Assembly (NCBI GenBank): GCA_900551445.1
Contig: URWA01000044.1
Coordinates: forward strand, 1 to 14,073
Source: an uncultured Bacteroides sp.
GTDB taxonomy: Bacteria > Bacteroidota > Bacteroidia > Bacteroidales > Bacteroidaceae
Direction of reading: 5' to 3'
DNA length: 14,073 bases
Positions within the stretch are counted from its first letter, which is position 1. Every line of letters begins with the position of its first letter. A program made the position numbers and the translations under genes. Under the pieces are notes generated by a model. It was given only the letters and a program-made list of their open reading frames with translations, was not told where the DNA came from and did not search any database. Of this stretch, positions 7,608 through 14,073 are shown piece by piece.

Positions 7608-7656
7608 TTAAAAGTGCTGGACAGAAAATTTCTTTCTGGCAGCACTTTTAATTTTT
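7608..7656 (+). terminator. Hairpin terminator between araA and the kinase gene
   Basis: A perfect 12-bp stem pairs TTAAAAGTGCTG (7608-7619) with CAGCACTTTTAA (7640-7651). A further 6-bp stem inside it pairs CAGAAA (7622-7627) with TTTCTG (7633-7638). T-rich sequence follows, including TTTTT at 7652-7656. It has the form of an intrinsic terminator but lies inside what would otherwise be one operon. It may end part of the transcripts, protect the araA 3' end, or mark the true end of the operon. Confidence 0.85.
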
Positions 7657-7697
7657 AATATTGCTTTATTTCTTAACTTTAAATTGTTGATTTTGAT

Positions 7698-9296
7698 ATG
7701 AAATCAGATGCTAAGTCAACCATTGAGGCAGGCAAGGCCATTCTGGGTATTGAATTCGGTTCCACCCGAATCAAAGCTGTCTTGATTGACCAGGAAAACA
7801 AACCCATCGCACAAGGTAGCCACACGTGGGAAAACCAGCTGGTAGACGGACTCTGGACCTACAGCATTGAAGCTATCTGGGCTGGCGTGCAAGATTGTTA
7901 CGCCGATCTCCGCGCCAACGTAAAGAAACAATATGGCATAGAAATAGAAACGCTCGCAGCCATCGGCATCAGTGCCATGATGCACGGCTACATGGCTTTC
8001 AACAACAAGGAAGAGATTCTGGTACCTTTCCGCACTTGGAGAAATACCAACACGGGAAAAGCTGCTGCCGAACTGTCTGAACTGTTCGTCTACAACATTC
8101 CTTTGAGATGGAGTATCTCTCACCTTTATCAGGCCATCCTGAACAAGGAAGAGCACGTAAAAGACATTACGTTCCTTACCACACTTGCCGGCTACGTACA
8201 CTGGCAGATTACCGGTGAAAAGGTACTGGGCATAGGCGATGCTTCCGGTATGCTTCCTATCGACCCTGCCACAAAGAACTATTCTGCCGAAATGGTAGCC
8301 AAGTTCGACAAGCTGGTAGCTCCTTACGGATTCAGCTGGAAACTGACCGACATCCTGCCCAAAGTCTTGCTGGCTGGTGAAAATGCCGGTTGCCTGACCG
8401 AAGAAGGTGCCAAGAAGCTGGATGTATCAGGCCACTTGAAGGCAGGTATCCCTGTATGTCCTCCGGAAGGAGATGCGGGTACGGGTATGGTCGCTACCAA
8501 TGCTGTAAAACAGCGGACTGGTAACGTTTCAGCCGGTACTTCTTCTTTCTCCATGATTGTATTGGAAAAAGACCTTTCAAAACCGTATGAAATGATTGAC
8601 ATGGTAACTACCCCCGACGGTAGTCTGGTAGCCATGGTACACTGCAACAACTGTACTTCCGACTTGAATGCATGGGTCAATCTGTTCAAGGAGTATCAGG
8701 AACTGATGGGTATGCCGGTCGACATGGATGAAATCTTCGGCAAGCTGTACAACAACGCACTGACAGGTGATGCTGACTGCGGCGGACTGATTTCCTACAA
8801 CTACTTCTCAGGCGAACCTGTGACAGGACTGACGGAAGGACGTCCGCTGTTCCTGCGCACGGCCAACGACAAATTCAATCTGGCCAATTTCATGCGGGCC
8901 CACCTGTATGCTTCTGTAGGCGTACTGAAAATTGGAAATGACATCCTCTTCAACGAAGAGAAAATCAAAGTAGACCGCATTACGGGGCATGGCGGTTTGT
9001 TCCGCACCAAAGGCGTGGGACAAAGAGTACTTGCCGCTGCCATCAATTCTCCGATTTCTGTCATGGAGACAGCCGGTGAAGGTGGAGCATGGGGTATCGC
9101 CCTGCTGGGTTCTTACCTGGTAAACAATGACAAGAAGCAGTCGCTGGCCGATTTTCTTGACGAAAAAGTATTCGCAGGCAATGCAGGCGTAGAGGTATCA
9201 CCTACGGCAGAAGACGTAGCCGGATTTAACGCCTATATTGAAAAATACAAGGCTTGTCTGCCTGTAGAAGAGGCCGCAGTAAAATACAAGAAGTAA
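7698..9296 (+). CDS. araB: FGGY-family kinase, probable L-ribulokinase
   Basis: The protein probably phosphorylates L-ribulose to L-ribulose 5-phosphate using ATP. It has 532 residues and both FGGY domains. ILGIEFGSTRIKAVLI (15-30) is the first phosphate-binding motif, EGDAGTG (257-263) carries the likely catalytic base Asp259, GNVSAGTSSF (275-284) is the second phosphate motif, and GHGGLFRTKG (430-439) with AGEGGAWGIALLGSYL (459-474) forms the C-terminal nucleotide region. Sequence alone does not separate ribulokinase from xylulokinase-type relatives. The position between araA and transketolase in a locus with no other kinase makes ribulokinase by far the best choice. The 106-base gap upstream contains the hairpin at 7608, and I found no convincing promoter of its own there. 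Nothing terminator-like separates it from transketolase. Confidence 0.82.
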   Translation: MKSDAKSTIEAGKAILGIEFGSTRIKAVLIDQENKPIAQGSHTWENQLVDGLWTYSIEAIWAGVQDCYADLRANVKKQYGIEIETLAAIGISAMMHGYMAFNNKEEILVPFRTWRNTNTGKAAAELSELFVYNIPLRWSISHLYQAILNKEEHVKDITFLTTLAGYVHWQITGEKVLGIGDASGMLPIDPATKNYSAEMVAKFDKLVAPYGFSWKLTDILPKVLLAGENAGCLTEEGAKKLDVSGHLKAGIPVCPPEGDAGTGMVATNAVKQRTGNVSAGTSSFSMIVLEKDLSKPYEMIDMVTTPDGSLVAMVHCNNCTSDLNAWVNLFKEYQELMGMPVDMDEIFGKLYNNALTGDADCGGLISYNYFSGEPVTGLTEGRPLFLRTANDKFNLANFMRAHLYASVGVLKIGNDILFNEEKIKVDRITGHGGLFRTKGVGQRVLAAAINSPISVMETAGEGGAWGIALLGSYLVNNDKKQSLADFLDEKVFAGNAGVEVSPTAEDVAGFNAYIEKYKACLPVEEAAVKYKK

Positions 9297-9326
9297 AAAA
9301 ATGTGAAATAAATAACTTACTTCCAC

Positions 9327-9358
9327 TTTGTAATTTACATATAAATGTCATACCTTTG
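9327..9358 (+). promoter_or_regulatory. Promoter of the transketolase-rpiB operon
   Basis: TTTG (9327-9330) and TACCTTTG (9351-9358) are exact matches to both elements of the Bacteroidetes promoter, TTTG and TAnnTTTG, with the usual spacing of 20 bases. Transcription would start near 9365, leaving a leader of about 67 bases. No AGTGT/ACACT palindrome is nearby, so expression independent of AraR is expected. Confidence 0.85.
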
Positions 9359-9374
9359 CTCATAATTTCAAGAA

Positions 9375-9398
9375 GCAGGCACCCATAGCGGTGTCTGC
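9375..9398 (+). other. Leader hairpin before transketolase
   Basis: GCAGGCACC (9375-9383) pairs with GGTGTCTGC (9390-9398), nine pairs with one G-U, around a six-base loop. No T run follows, so it is not a typical terminator. It lies in the predicted 5' leader and may stabilise the messenger or set translation; function unknown. Confidence 0.6.
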
Positions 9399-9431
9399 CT
9401 TATGTAGCATACAAATTAAAAAATTAATAAT

Positions 9432-11447
9432 ATGAACAGTAAACAAGTAATGAACCATGCCGCTGACAATATTCGTATTTTAGCTGCATCAATGGTTGAA
9501 AAAGCGAAATCCGGTCATCCCGGAGGTGCAATGGGTGGAGCCGATTTCATCAATGTACTGTACTCTGAGTTCCTGCAATATGACCCTCAGAACCCGAAAT
9601 GGGAAGGACGCGACCGTTTCTTCCTTGACCCGGGACACATGTCTCCGATGTTGTACTCACAATTGGCACTCATTGGAAAATTCACATTGGAAGAATTGCA
9701 GCAACTGCGCCAATGGGGTTCTCCTACTCCGGGACATCCGGAAGTGGACGTGATGCGTGGCATTGAAAACACATCCGGTCCGCTGGGACAAGGTCACACT
9801 TTTGCCGTAGGTGCCGCTATCGCAGCCAAATTTCTGGCAGCCCGCACAGGCAATCCTACCTTTGCAAAAGAAACCATCTATGCGTATATTTCAGACGGAG
9901 GTATTCAGGAAGAAATCTCTCAGGGTAGCGGACGTATTGCCGGATGCTTGGGACTGGACAACTTGATTATGTTCTACGACTCCAATGAAATCCAGCTGTC
10001 TACAGAGACTAAGGACGTAACCACGGAAGATACAGCCATGAAATACCGCGCATGGGGATGGAATGTCATCGAAATCAACGGTAACGACTGTGAAGAAATC
10101 CGCACGGCCTTGAATGCCGCCAAGGCAGAAAGCAAACGCCCGACCCTGATTATCGGTAAATGTATCATGGGTAAGGGTGCCCGCAAAGCAGACAACACTT
10201 CTTACGAGCACAACTGCAAGACTCACGGAGCTCCGTTGGGTGGTGATGCTTACAAGAATACCATACTCAACTTGGGAGGTGACCCGGAAAATCCGTTCGT
10301 TATCTTCGACGACGTAAAAGAAATTTACGCCAAACGTGCAGAAGAACTGAAAGCCATCACAGCTGCCCGCCACGAAGAAGAAGCTGCATGGGCTGCCGCC
10401 AATCCGGAAAAAGCCGCACAGCTGAAAGAATGGTTCAGCGGTGCCGCACCGAAAGTTGACTGGGCTCACATCCAGCAAAAGGCAAACGATGCAACCCGTA
10501 ATGCTTCGGCTACCGTATTGGGCGCATTGGCACAGCAGGTTCCCAATATGATTTGTGCATCTGCCGACTTGTCAAACTCTGACAAGACTGACGGTTTCCT
10601 GAAACAGACTCACGCCTTCACCAACGGTGACTTCAGCGGTGCCTTCTTCCAGGCCGGAGTAGCCGAATTGACAATGGCTTGCTGCTGTATCGGTATGGCA
10701 TTGCATGGTGGTGTAATCGCTGCTTGCGGTACGTTCTTCGTATTCTCCGATTACATGAAACCGGCTGTACGTATGGCTGCCCTCATGCAATTACCGGTGA
10801 AGTTCATCTGGACACACGATGCATTCCGTGTAGGTGAAGACGGACCGACACACGAACCGGTAGAACAGGAAGCACAAATTCGCTTGATGGAAAAACTGAA
10901 AAACCATCACGGAAAGAACTCCATGCTGGTTCTCCGTCCGGCCGATGCCGAAGAAACGACTGTATGCTGGAAACTGGCCATGGAAAATACCGACACTCCA
11001 TCGGCTCTGATTCTGTCTCGCCAGAACATCAACATGTTGCCGGAAGGCACAGACTACGCACAGGCTGCCAAGGGAGCCTACATCGTAGCCGGTTCTGATG
11101 AAAATCCGGATGTCATCATGGTAGCTTCCGGTTCTGAAGTTTCTACCCTGGTAGCCGGAGCTGAACTGCTGCACAAAGACGGCATCAAGACACGCATCGT
11201 ATCTGTCCCGTCGGAAGGCTTGTTCCGCAGCCAGAGCAAGGAATATCAGGAAAGCATCCTTCCTGCCGGAGCCAAAGTATTCGGTCTGACCGCCGGTCTA
11301 CCGGTGAACTTGCTCGGACTGGTAGGTGCCAACGGCAAAATCTGGGGGCTGGAATCATTCGGTTTCTCTGCTCCTTACAAGGTGCTGGATGAAAAACTGG
11401 GATTCACCGCAGAAAATGTGTATAACCAAGTAAAAGAAATGCTCTAA
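9432..11447 (+). CDS. tkt: Transketolase
   Basis: The enzyme moves two-carbon units between sugar phosphates using thiamine diphosphate, linking xylulose 5-phosphate from arabinose to the pentose phosphate pathway and glycolysis. The 671-residue length is normal for a full transketolase. SGHPGG (27-32), the cofactor-binding segment SDGG to DSNE (154-186), Glu412 in GVAEL as the likely catalytic glutamate and GEDGPTHEPVEQ (468-479) are all recognisable. The usual GDG of the cofactor motif reads SDG here (Ser154). The ATG at 9432 gives the normal N-terminus. The stop codon overlaps the rpiB start by one base. Its own promoter suggests it also serves general metabolism, with possible added read-through from the kinase gene. 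Confidence 0.95.
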   Translation: MNSKQVMNHAADNIRILAASMVEKAKSGHPGGAMGGADFINVLYSEFLQYDPQNPKWEGRDRFFLDPGHMSPMLYSQLALIGKFTLEELQQLRQWGSPTPGHPEVDVMRGIENTSGPLGQGHTFAVGAAIAAKFLAARTGNPTFAKETIYAYISDGGIQEEISQGSGRIAGCLGLDNLIMFYDSNEIQLSTETKDVTTEDTAMKYRAWGWNVIEINGNDCEEIRTALNAAKAESKRPTLIIGKCIMGKGARKADNTSYEHNCKTHGAPLGGDAYKNTILNLGGDPENPFVIFDDVKEIYAKRAEELKAITAARHEEEAAWAAANPEKAAQLKEWFSGAAPKVDWAHIQQKANDATRNASATVLGALAQQVPNMICASADLSNSDKTDGFLKQTHAFTNGDFSGAFFQAGVAELTMACCCIGMALHGGVIAACGTFFVFSDYMKPAVRMAALMQLPVKFIWTHDAFRVGEDGPTHEPVEQEAQIRLMEKLKNHHGKNSMLVLRPADAEETTVCWKLAMENTDTPSALILSRQNINMLPEGTDYAQAAKGAYIVAGSDENPDVIMVASGSEVSTLVAGAELLHKDGIKTRIVSVPSEGLFRSQSKEYQESILPAGAKVFGLTAGLPVNLLGLVGANGKIWGLESFGFSAPYKVLDEKLGFTAENVYNQVKEML

Positions 11448-11881
11448 TGAAAACAATAGGACTTGCATCCGACCATGCCGGATTTGAATTGAAACAATAC
11501 GTAAAAAAATGGCTGGAAGCTAAGGGATGGGAATACAAGGATTTTGGTACTTATTCTACTGAAAGCTGCGACTATCCCGATTATGCACACCCATTGGCGT
11601 TGGCCATAGAAAAAGGTGAGTGCTATCCGGGGATTGCCATCTGCGGAAGCGGAGAAGGCATCAGCATGACGCTGAATAAACATCAAGGTATCCGCGCGGC
11701 ACTTTGCTGGATTCCGGAAATCGCCCATCTGGCCCGTCAGCACAACGATGCCAACGTATTGGTCATGCCGGGACGTTTCATCGACGAGGCCACTGCCGAC
11801 AAGATTATGACGGAATTCTTTACGACCGACTTTGAAGGCGGACGTCATCAGGCAAGGATTGACAAGATGCCGGTTCGGTAA
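11447..11881 (+). CDS. rpiB: Ribose-5-phosphate isomerase B
   Basis: The enzyme interconverts ribulose 5-phosphate and ribose 5-phosphate. The 144-residue protein matches the LacAB/RpiB fold throughout. ASDHAGFELK (7-16) carries Asp9 and His10, Cys66 in AICGSGEGIS is the catalytic cysteine position of E. coli RpiB, and His99 in RQHND and GGRHQ (131-135) are also kept. The start codon shares one base with the transketolase stop (TAATG), so the two are probably translated together. It supplies ribose 5-phosphate, a transketolase substrate. A shared terminator follows at 11932. Confidence 0.96.
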   Translation: MKTIGLASDHAGFELKQYVKKWLEAKGWEYKDFGTYSTESCDYPDYAHPLALAIEKGECYPGIAICGSGEGISMTLNKHQGIRAALCWIPEIAHLARQHNDANVLVMPGRFIDEATADKIMTEFFTTDFEGGRHQARIDKMPVR

Positions 11882-11931
11882 CCATTCTTCTGAAATTATT
11901 CAGAGAAGTCTTATTCATTGAGGCGAAATAG

Positions 11932-11970
11932 AAAATCCCGTTTCCATCTGATTTGGAAGCGGGATTTTTT
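11932..11970. terminator. Bidirectional terminator between convergent genes
   Basis: A 14-bp stem with one G-U pair joins AAAATCCCGTTTCC (11932-11945) to GGAAGCGGGATTTT (11955-11968) around a nine-base loop. T6 (11965-11970) ends the + strand transcript of rpiB, and on the minus strand a run of four T follows the stem for the arginase-fold gene. The stop codon of that gene (11970-11972) touches the stem, so both genes share this element. Confidence 0.92.
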
Positions 11971-12752
11971 CATTTCTTCGGTTGGTTCCGCCGAAAAAAA
12001 TCCAACAATTCCTGATTGGCCCGGCTATCAAGAGCAACTTCTTGCTTCTCTTTGAAAATATCCAAGGTGGTAGGACACTCTCCACAGATATCAACACCTA
12101 TCACCTGCTCCTGATGAAGCACCACCGACAGCAGATGCTCCAGTTCCGGCAGCGACAGCTCCCCCTGATCCCAGTTGGTCGCAGCAGAATGTGCATCCAA
12201 CACATCCTTATCAATTGACAAGTACACCGGCCCCTCCACATGTTGTGCAGAGAACCGTTTCCAAGCCTCTTCATGCGAAAGTTCCTTCTCGCCATAAAAA
12301 ATCACCCGCTCCCGATAAGCCTCCGGAATAACCTCCTTCAATTTTTCCGACACCCCTGCCAGAATCACATTCCGTAAGTAAGGATTGGTATCCATCACAT
12401 CCTTCACCCATCCTCCACAAGAGATTACACCTTCAAACAGCGGAGGCTGCATGTCAGGATGATGGTCAAACACCACCAATGAGAAAGGCTGCCGAATCTT
12501 GTCGGTCCAGAACTTTGTCAAATAATGATAGTTGCCGGAATCAATAAAATGAATGGCTTTGACGGGATAATCGGCTATCAATTGTTTCAAGGCTTCGGCT
12601 CCTTCCTTATCACAATAACATTCCGTACCCTCCAGATGCGTACAATCCAGCCATGTGTAATTCTTTTCATGGGAAAAACGTTCCCAGTCGTACACACCTG
12701 TGAAATTCATAATCACTACTCGTCCATCGTTTGCTGTATTCATATCACTCAA
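11970..12752 (-). CDS. Arginase-fold metalloprotein, substrate unknown
   Basis: This 260-residue protein has the metal-site motifs of the arginase/ureohydrolase superfamily, enzymes that hydrolyse guanidino groups or related amides. VVFDHHPD (93-100) matches the DxHxD motif with Asp96, His98 and Asp100. LSIDKD (178-183) matches SxDxD with Asp181 and Asp183. SGNYHY (72-77) stands where arginases have GGDHS, and His76 may be the remaining metal ligand. NWDQGELSLPEL (193-204) resembles the substrate-loop region before the last helices. The overall sequence is far from true arginase or agmatinase, so I assign no substrate. It has no signal peptide and should be cytoplasmic. Met4 is an alternative start. 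It converges on rpiB and shares no obvious pathway with it. Confidence 0.8.
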   Translation of the reverse strand: MSDMNTANDGRVVIMNFTGVYDWERFSHEKNYTWLDCTHLEGTECYCDKEGAEALKQLIADYPVKAIHFIDSGNYHYLTKFWTDKIRQPFSLVVFDHHPDMQPPLFEGVISCGGWVKDVMDTNPYLRNVILAGVSEKLKEVIPEAYRERVIFYGEKELSHEEAWKRFSAQHVEGPVYLSIDKDVLDAHSAATNWDQGELSLPELEHLLSVVLHQEQVIGVDICGECPTTLDIFKEKQEVALDSRANQELLDFFRRNQPKK

Positions 12753-12777
12753 GTTCTTTTATCCTGAACAAACCCCG

Positions 12778-12785
12778 CAAATATC
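12778..12785 (-). promoter_or_regulatory. Possible -7 element of the arginase-fold gene
   Basis: On the minus strand GATATTTG is one mismatch from TAnnTTTG and would start transcription near 12771, about 20 bases before the start codon. I see no clear -33 element at the correct distance, so this is tentative. Confidence 0.35.
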
Positions 12786-12872
12786 ATACCTGCTTCACAA
12801 ATGACAGAATGACAGCCGCTCACAAAAAATGATAAGAAACCTGATTCCTGCATGAAGGAGAAAAAAAATGGT

Positions 12873-12880
12873 TATCTTTA
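12873..12880 (+). promoter_or_regulatory. Possible -7 element of the DUF4468 gene
   Basis: TATCTTTA is one mismatch from TAnnTTTG and lies 66 bases before the start codon at 12947. The -33 region holds only CCTG (12847-12850), 22 bases away. Tentative. Confidence 0.4.
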
Positions 12881-12946
12881 CAAGCAATATGGCAAAAATA
12901 ACTATATTCACCCCAGAAAATTAAATTATAAACCATTATACGAATC

Positions 12947-13987
12947 ATGAAAAAACTATTATTCATCCTGTTAGCCTGCCTACCTTTGTTGGGTACGGCC
13001 AAGGATAAAAATGAAAATTCCGACCCGAAGTATCTGGCGGGAGCCATCACGCTGGAAGAGGGAAAAGTGACTTTCACCCATGAAATCAAAGCCCCTTCTC
13101 TCTCCAAGGAACAACTCTTCCAACAAATGCTTGACTGGGCCAACAACCGCTTCAAACCGGATGGGAAATTACAAAGCCGGGTGGTCTATACGAATGAAGA
13201 AGAAGGTGACATTGCCGCTTCGGCAGAAGAATATATTGTCTTCTCTTCCTCTGCCCTTTCACTGGACCGCACCCGTATCTATTATCAGTACCTTATCCAC
13301 GTGACCGACGGCTTATGCCAGATGACCATGACCCGTATCCGCTACTGGTATGATGAGAACCGCGACGGAGGGCAGAAATACACGGCCGAAGAATGGATTA
13401 CCGATGACATGGCACTGAACAAAAAGAAAACAAAACTTGCTCCCATCTGCGGAAAATTCCGCCGCGAAACCATCGACCTGAAAGACCAGCTTTTCCAATC
13501 GGCTACTGATGTACTGGGACAAAAAGTACTGGCTAACGAGGCAACTCCTGCCACAGTTATACCTGCCACTCCGCTGACTCCTGCACTGACCGGCGAGCTG
13601 AAACAAGTGGATGTGACAAAACTTACCGACAACTGGAGCAGTCAGTTACAGAACGGACGCATCACCTTGACGGCCAATGAGGAGGAAATCGAAATCAAAC
13701 CGGAAAACTGGGGAGGTTTCGGTAAACTGTTCAACAAGAACGTGGTTTACCTGCTGATTGCACAAGACCGTATCGCCCTCAGCGCCCTAATGGAACAGTG
13801 CACAGAATATAAGATTACCTTCTACGCAAAGGGAAGCACCCAGCCGGCTGCAGTGATTGAGTGCAAGAAGTCCATGAGTCAGAAGATGACAGCCGAAGAC
13901 CTGAAATCACTGAATATTCAGGTCGACAGTAACAAGTCATATACGATGTACACCGGCGAAATCACAAAGACTTTACTCCGCCAGTAG
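12947..13987 (+). CDS. Secreted DUF4468 protein with extra C-terminal domain
   Basis: This 346-residue protein has a typical signal peptide (1-18, KKLLFILLACLPLLGTA) and is probably periplasmic. A lipidated cysteine is not well placed, because Cys11 lies inside the hydrophobic core. Residues about 28-200 fit DUF4468, a Bacteroidetes domain of unknown function, with LSKEQLFQQMLDWANNRF near its start. A short Pro/Thr-rich linker (about 198-212) follows. Residues about 216-346 look like a separate domain. NWGGFGKLFNKNVVYLLIA (253-271) and the helix after it resemble the core of FMN-binding flavin-reductase-like split barrels, which I state as pattern resemblance only. The gene stands alone between a minus-strand neighbour and the right-hand repeat. 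No function can be assigned. Confidence 0.75.
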   Translation: MKKLLFILLACLPLLGTAKDKNENSDPKYLAGAITLEEGKVTFTHEIKAPSLSKEQLFQQMLDWANNRFKPDGKLQSRVVYTNEEEGDIAASAEEYIVFSSSALSLDRTRIYYQYLIHVTDGLCQMTMTRIRYWYDENRDGGQKYTAEEWITDDMALNKKKTKLAPICGKFRRETIDLKDQLFQSATDVLGQKVLANEATPATVIPATPLTPALTGELKQVDVTKLTDNWSSQLQNGRITLTANEEEIEIKPENWGGFGKLFNKNVVYLLIAQDRIALSALMEQCTEYKITFYAKGSTQPAAVIECKKSMSQKMTAEDLKSLNIQVDSNKSYTMYTGEITKTLLRQ

Positions 13988-13996
13988 ACCTATAAA

Positions 13997-14013
13997 AAAC
14001 GTCCTTACGTTTT
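13997..14013 (+). terminator. Hairpin after the DUF4468 gene, part of the repeat
   Basis: AAACGT (13997-14002), loop CCTT, ACGTTT (14007-14012) and one more T form a short hairpin ten bases after the stop codon. It belongs to the right-hand repeat and may also act as a weak terminator for the DUF4468 gene. The T run is short. Confidence 0.45.
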
Positions 14014-14043
14014 ACCCAAAAGTACAACCGTCCGCGATAGCGT
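13997..14043 (-). repeat. Right copy of dispersed repeat, inverted
   Basis: Bases 14019-14043, read on the minus strand, are identical over 25 bp to 32-56. The variable spacer and hairpin follow at the same spacing as in the left copy. Pairing in the hairpin is preserved by a T-A pair where the left copy has C-G. The next bases to the right contain GATAGCCGTCC (14060-14070), which partly echoes the core and may be the start of another copy cut by the window end. Confidence 0.8.
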
Positions 14044-14073
14044 TCACCACATAAAAAGATAGCCGTCCAGATT

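Noticed and set aside
7674..7681. TAACTTTA as a -7 element for the kinase gene
   Set aside because: It is one mismatch from consensus but lacks any -33 element and would place the start within about 10 bases of the ATG.
1..14073. Composite transposon or genomic island bounded by the inverted repeats
   Set aside because: There is no transposase, integrase or target-site duplication visible, and the genes are ordinary for Bacteroidales with uniform base composition; the repeats are better seen as dispersed elements.

Overview
The window looks like chromosomal DNA from a gut Bacteroidales, most likely Bacteroides or Phocaeicola. The evidence is promoters of the TTTG / TAnnTTTG type used by the primary sigma factor of that group, A/T-rich leaders without clear Shine-Dalgarno sequences, several lipoprotein signals, a DUF4468 protein, and an L-arabinose gene set controlled by a Nudix-type AraR regulator as described in Bacteroides thetaiotaomicron. 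The species cannot be fixed from the sequence alone.

Layout, left to right. Bases 1-316 hold a dispersed repeat with two small hairpins and then the promoter of an OmpA-family lipoprotein (317-1159), which ends in a strong terminator. The arabinose locus follows, all on the + strand: a sodium/sugar symporter (1519-3264) with its own promoter, two operator-like palindromes and a terminator; then a second block with an operator-like site in front of a lipoprotein mutarotase (galM-like, 3451-4605), araR (4656-5333), araD (5338-6027) and araA (6065-7591). A long hairpin terminator lies between araA and the FGGY kinase gene araB (7698-9296). Transketolase and rpiB (9432-11881) overlap by one base and have their own well-formed promoter and a leader hairpin. 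A bidirectional terminator separates rpiB from a convergent arginase-fold gene (11970-12752, minus strand). A secreted DUF4468 protein (12947-13987) closes the window, followed by an inverted copy of the repeat seen at the left edge.

How the genes work together. The mutarotase supplies the right anomer in the envelope and the symporter imports the sugar. AraA makes L-ribulose, the kinase makes L-ribulose 5-phosphate and AraD makes D-xylulose 5-phosphate. Transketolase and RpiB pass this into the non-oxidative pentose phosphate pathway. AraR most likely represses the symporter operon, and perhaps the galM-araR-araD-araA operon, until L-arabinose binds it.

The least ordinary features are the 25-bp perfect inverted repeat at the two window edges with a covarying adjacent hairpin, the degenerate Nudix box in AraR, the hairpin between araA and the kinase, and the apparent flavin-reductase-like second half of the DUF4468 protein. 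I found no CRISPR array, insertion sequence, tRNA or rRNA.
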